From: an uncultured Ruminococcus sp.
GTDB taxonomy: Bacteria; Bacillota; Clostridia; Oscillospirales; Acutalibacteraceae
DNA: 8,559 nucleotides
Assembly (NCBI GenBank): GCA_902773165.1
Contig: CACYDO010000200.1
Coordinates: forward strand, 1 to 8,559
Reading direction: 5' to 3'
Below the pieces are notes generated by a model. That model saw nothing but the letters and a program-made list of their open reading frames with translations, had not been told where the DNA came from and made no database searches. Below, one piece after another: positions 7,042 to 8,559 of this stretch (position 1 is its first letter; each line of letters begins with the position of its first letter). A program made the position numbers and the translations under genes.

Positions 7042-7656
7042 CTAAGCCCCCTTGCTTTTTCCAAGCTCCACCAATGTCATGTGGATAAGCTCCTCTACCT
7101 TTAATGAGCTGTCAAATTTTGAGATAATCGGCATGATCTCGCTGCTGTCGTAACCGAGAACGGCAAGCGCGTCCAATGCATTTTTCACGTTGCCGAACTG
7201 TGCGGCGGCAGCCGACGAACCGGGCAGCTTAACTGCGGCAGAGCCTGCGTTGAGCTTTTTCATTTTATCTTTAAGCTCCAGAACGATCCTCTGCGCAAGC
7301 TTATTTCCGACGCCAGCCGCTTTTGTAAGCGATTTAGGATCCTCGGAAGCTATGCAAACGGCAACCTGCTCGGGCGTAAACTCCGAAAGTATAGCCGTTC
7401 CTGCTTTTGCACCCACGCCGCTGACGCTTGTAAGCATTTTGAAGCATTCGCGCTCTTCTGTCGTAGTAAATCCGAATAGATCGACTGCGTCCTCGCGAAC
7501 AGCCATATATGTATAAAGCTTGACCTCACTGCCGATATCGGGCAGATCGCGGATACTCATCATCGACGTTGTACATTGATAGCCTACCCCACCGCATTCG
7601 ACAACGACTACGCCCGGAGATCGGTGGATCAGCGTTCCTCTTAAACTGTAAATCAT
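7042..7656 (-). CDS. ruvA: Holliday junction DNA-binding subunit RuvA
   Basis: RuvA binds the four-way junction as a tetramer and loads RuvB. In 204 aa it shows the OB-fold domain (about 1-62, starting MIYSLRGTL), two helix-hairpin-helix motifs (SGVGAKAGTAIL, 79-90, and AGVGNKLAQRIVLEL, 114-128), an Ala/Ser-rich linker (about 137-153), and the C-terminal three-helix RuvB-binding domain (about 155-200, with LAVLGY). The start follows the ruvC TGA by 1 nt, and AAGGGG inside the ruvC end lies 10 nt upstream, so it is coupled to ruvC. Confidence 0.98.
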   Translation of the reverse strand: MIYSLRGTLIHRSPGVVVVECGGVGYQCTTSMMSIRDLPDIGSEVKLYTYMAVREDAVDLFGFTTTEERECFKMLTSVSGVGAKAGTAILSEFTPEQVAVCIASEDPKSLTKAAGVGNKLAQRIVLELKDKMKKLNAGSAAVKLPGSSAAAAQFGNVKNALDALAVLGYDSSEIMPIISKFDSSLKVEELIHMTLVELGKSKGA

Positions 7657-7657
7657 T

Positions 7658-8167
7658 TCAACCTATCCCCTTACTTCTTAAAAACTCTTTAAGCGGCGAT
7701 CCGTTCGCCTGAGTGTGGCAGACCGCTATTGCCAAAGCGTCGGCGGTATCGTCAAGACGGGGCATTTTTTCAAGCTTTAAAAGGCGCTTCGTCATTTCCA
7801 TGACCTGCTCCTTTTTAGCCTTTCCGTAGCCCGTAACTGCTGTTTTGACCTGCAGCGGAGTATACTCCGAGATCGGCACGCCCTTGAGCTGAGCCGCAAG
7901 AAGTATCACTCCCCTTGCCTGCGCAACGTCGATCGCGGTTTTCTGATTATTCTGAAAATAAAGCTTTTCTATCGCAACGGCGTCGGGCTTACATCTGTCG
8001 ATCACTCCGAACATTTCGTGATAAATATGCTCCAGACGGACATTGAACGGCGTATCGGCAGTCGTTTCGATAGCCCCGTATCCGGTAACGTGGTATTTGT
8101 TATTGTAATATTCAACTCCCCCGTAGCCGACGATAGCATAGCCGGGGTCAATCCCCAATACAACCAT
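7658..8167 (-). CDS. ruvC: Crossover junction endodeoxyribonuclease RuvC
   Basis: RuvC is the RNase H-fold dimeric nuclease that resolves Holliday junctions. The acidic catalytic set is visible: D7 in VLGIDPG, E67 in VAIEKLYF, and D139/D140 plus D143 in RLDDTADALAIA. The basic TGYGKAKKEQV segment (112-122) is the DNA-contacting loop region. The chosen ATG at 8167 has GGAGAG 5 nt upstream and gives the canonical MVVLGIDPG start and 169 aa. An in-frame ATG at 8200 would add eleven very basic residues, has no ribosome site, and lies only about 14 nt from the predicted transcription start. First gene of the ruvCAB set; I saw no LexA-type box in front of it. Confidence 0.97.
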   Translation of the reverse strand: MVVLGIDPGYAIVGYGGVEYYNNKYHVTGYGAIETTADTPFNVRLEHIYHEMFGVIDRCKPDAVAIEKLYFQNNQKTAIDVAQARGVILLAAQLKGVPISEYTPLQVKTAVTGYGKAKKEQVMEMTKRLLKLEKMPRLDDTADALAIAVCHTQANGSPLKEFLRSKGIG

Positions 8168-8172
8168 TTTTT

Positions 8173-8178
8173 CTCTCC
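8173..8178 (-). promoter_or_regulatory. Shine-Dalgarno deciding the ruvC start
   Basis: GGAGAG, five A residues, then the ATG at 8167. Spacing and the family N-terminus both support this start over 8200. Confidence 0.8.
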
Positions 8179-8220
8179 GTTTTTTCCGATCTCTTTCCAT
8201 TAAAATTACGCATTCATCTT

Positions 8221-8249
8221 ATTATAACACACTTTCGGCAAATCGGCAA
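8221..8249 (-). promoter_or_regulatory. Sigma-A-type promoter of the ruvCAB cluster
   Basis: On the minus strand: -35 TTGCCG (8249 to 8244, 4/6), 17-nt spacer, -10 TATAAT (8226 to 8221, 6/6) preceded by TGT, an extended -10. Predicted start is near 8214, giving a leader of about 47 nt to the ruvC ATG at 8167. There are no other strong candidates upstream of ruvC. The hairpin of a repeat element begins 24 bp upstream of the -35. Confidence 0.75.
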
Positions 8250-8272
8250 TACATTAATTTAACTCTTTTCCG

Positions 8273-8335
8273 TGACGGCGTGTCGCCGTCAGGCAGTTCC
8301 GGCTTTTACTTTGTTGTAACATCAAACTGGTCTCC
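8273..8335 (+). repeat. Dispersed repeat, right copy with 8-bp hairpin
   Basis: A perfect hairpin TGACGGCG-TGT-CGCCGTCA (8273-8291) is followed by GGCAGTTCCG (8292-8301), TTTTACTTTG, GTAAC, AAA and CTGGTCTCC (ending 8335). The tail matches the left copy at 105-151. The stem sequence is unrelated to the CCGGGC stem of the left array but is equally complementary, and it sits at the same place relative to GGCAGTTCC. TTCCG precedes the stem, as in the array units. Only one hairpin unit is present here. It lies upstream of the ruvC promoter and could also be read by transcripts from beyond it. Confidence 0.8.
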
Positions 8336-8362
8336 AAGCCGGTAATCTAAAACATATTTGCT

Positions 8363-8396
8363 GTAATAAATAACACGTTCGTAATAAATCTATTAC
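8363..8396. repeat. Operator-like direct and inverted repeats
   Basis: GTAATAAAT occurs at 8363-8371 and again at 8381-8389, 18 bp apart. The second copy is part of an inverted repeat GTAATA-AATC-TATTAC (8381-8396). They lie 19-50 bp upstream of the -35 of the rightward promoter. Placement suggests a regulator site, but A/T-rich DNA can produce such matches by chance. Confidence 0.3.
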
Positions 8397-8414
8397 AAAT
8401 TCGTAAAAAAACCA

Positions 8415-8443
8415 TTGACAAATTCCGTCATATGTGATAACAT
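8415..8443 (+). promoter_or_regulatory. Rightward promoter for a gene beyond the window
   Basis: TTGACA (8415-8420, consensus), 17-nt spacer, TAACAT (8438-8443, 4/6) preceded by TGA, an extended -10. The start would be near 8450. The -10 is covered by a dyad TATGT-GATA-ACATA (8431-8444), a possible operator. The promoter is divergent from ruvC, and the gene it serves is not in view. Confidence 0.6.
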
Positions 8444-8512
8444 AAAAGCAATAGTAATATTGTTCCTTTTTCTTATAGTAGACGACATAGATAATTACTC
8501 TTAGAGAGATGA

Positions 8513-8549
8513 TTCCGAAGGGGCGTGGGGGCGATCGGAAAGCCCCCAC
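8513..8549 (+). promoter_or_regulatory. Structured leader: two overlapping stems, possible switch
   Basis: About 60-100 nt after the predicted rightward start, GTGGGGGC (8525-8532) can pair with GCCCCCAC (8542-8549) over a 9-nt loop. TTCCGA (8513-8518) can pair with TCGGAA (8535-8540), which lies in that loop. The pairings interleave: they are either alternatives or a pseudoknot, though the 1-nt connector at 8541 makes a full pseudoknot strained. No T-run follows, so it is not an intrinsic terminator within the window. I could not match it to a known riboswitch class. Between 8450 and 8512 I see no gene. Confidence 0.4.
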
Positions 8550-8559
8550 AAAAGGTTTG

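Noticed and set aside
8201..8272. SOS (LexA) box in front of ruvC
   Set aside because: No GAAC-N4-GTTC-like or CGAACATATGTTCG-like site is present between the promoter and the repeat.
8280..8354. Short GTG-started frame through the right repeat copy
   Set aside because: No ribosome site, and the matching frame in the left copy is broken by the 1-nt difference.
8322..8549. 75-aa minus-strand open frame in the right intergenic region
   Set aside because: Tyr/Phe-rich low-complexity translation of A/T-rich DNA, no ribosome site, and it runs across the repeat tail and the rightward promoter.
8450..8559. T-box, SAM, THF or tmRNA start in the right leader (AGAGAGATGATTC looks suggestive)
   Set aside because: None of the required further conserved blocks for these RNAs could be found, and the leader is cut by the window end.

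Overview
The window looks like a chromosomal segment from a low-to-moderate GC Clostridia bacterium, probably of the Ruminococcus/Oscillospiraceae type. This rests on protein flavour, strong purine-rich Shine-Dalgarno sites, and the Firmicutes-type order ecfA1-ecfA2-ecfT-truA. The genus is inference from these features, not from a search.

All nine confident genes lie on the minus strand, read right to left: ruvC, ruvA, ruvB, glmM, a class I rRNA-type SAM methyltransferase, ecfA1, ecfA2, ecfT and truA. Several junctions are tight: ruvC/ruvA 1 nt, ruvA/ruvB 3 nt, glmM/methyltransferase 5 nt, ecfA2/ecfT an ATGA overlap, and ecfT/truA a 43-nt overlap. A good sigma-A-type promoter with an extended -10 precedes ruvC. 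The only larger internal gaps are about 80 nt before glmM (possible weak promoter) and 180 nt between the methyltransferase and ecfA1. The genes are housekeeping: Holliday-junction processing (RuvABC), the amino-sugar precursor of peptidoglycan (GlmM), RNA modification (methyltransferase, TruA) and the shared energising module of ECF vitamin/metal transporters (EcfA1A2T). I moved the starts of ruvC, glmM and truA inward, to codons with good Shine-Dalgarno sites.

The unusual material is between the genes. A short repeat family appears three times: left edge (plus), right of ruvC (plus) and the methyltransferase-ecfA1 gap (minus). Each copy has a GC-rich hairpin, then a CAGTTCCG block, then after about 30 nt a GTCTCC block. 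The hairpin stems differ in sequence between copies but stay perfectly complementary. At the left edge the hairpin part is amplified into a 27-bp tandem array of four units that starts at or before base 1. The internal copy begins inside the last codons of the methyltransferase. Its gap also holds a 52-codon open frame whose TAG directly abuts the ATG of ecfA1.

The right 220 bases (8336-8559) contain no gene I can support. They hold operator-like repeats, a good rightward promoter (TTGACA, 17 nt, TAACAT with extended -10) and a leader with two overlapping stems, suggesting a divergent transcript whose gene lies beyond the window.
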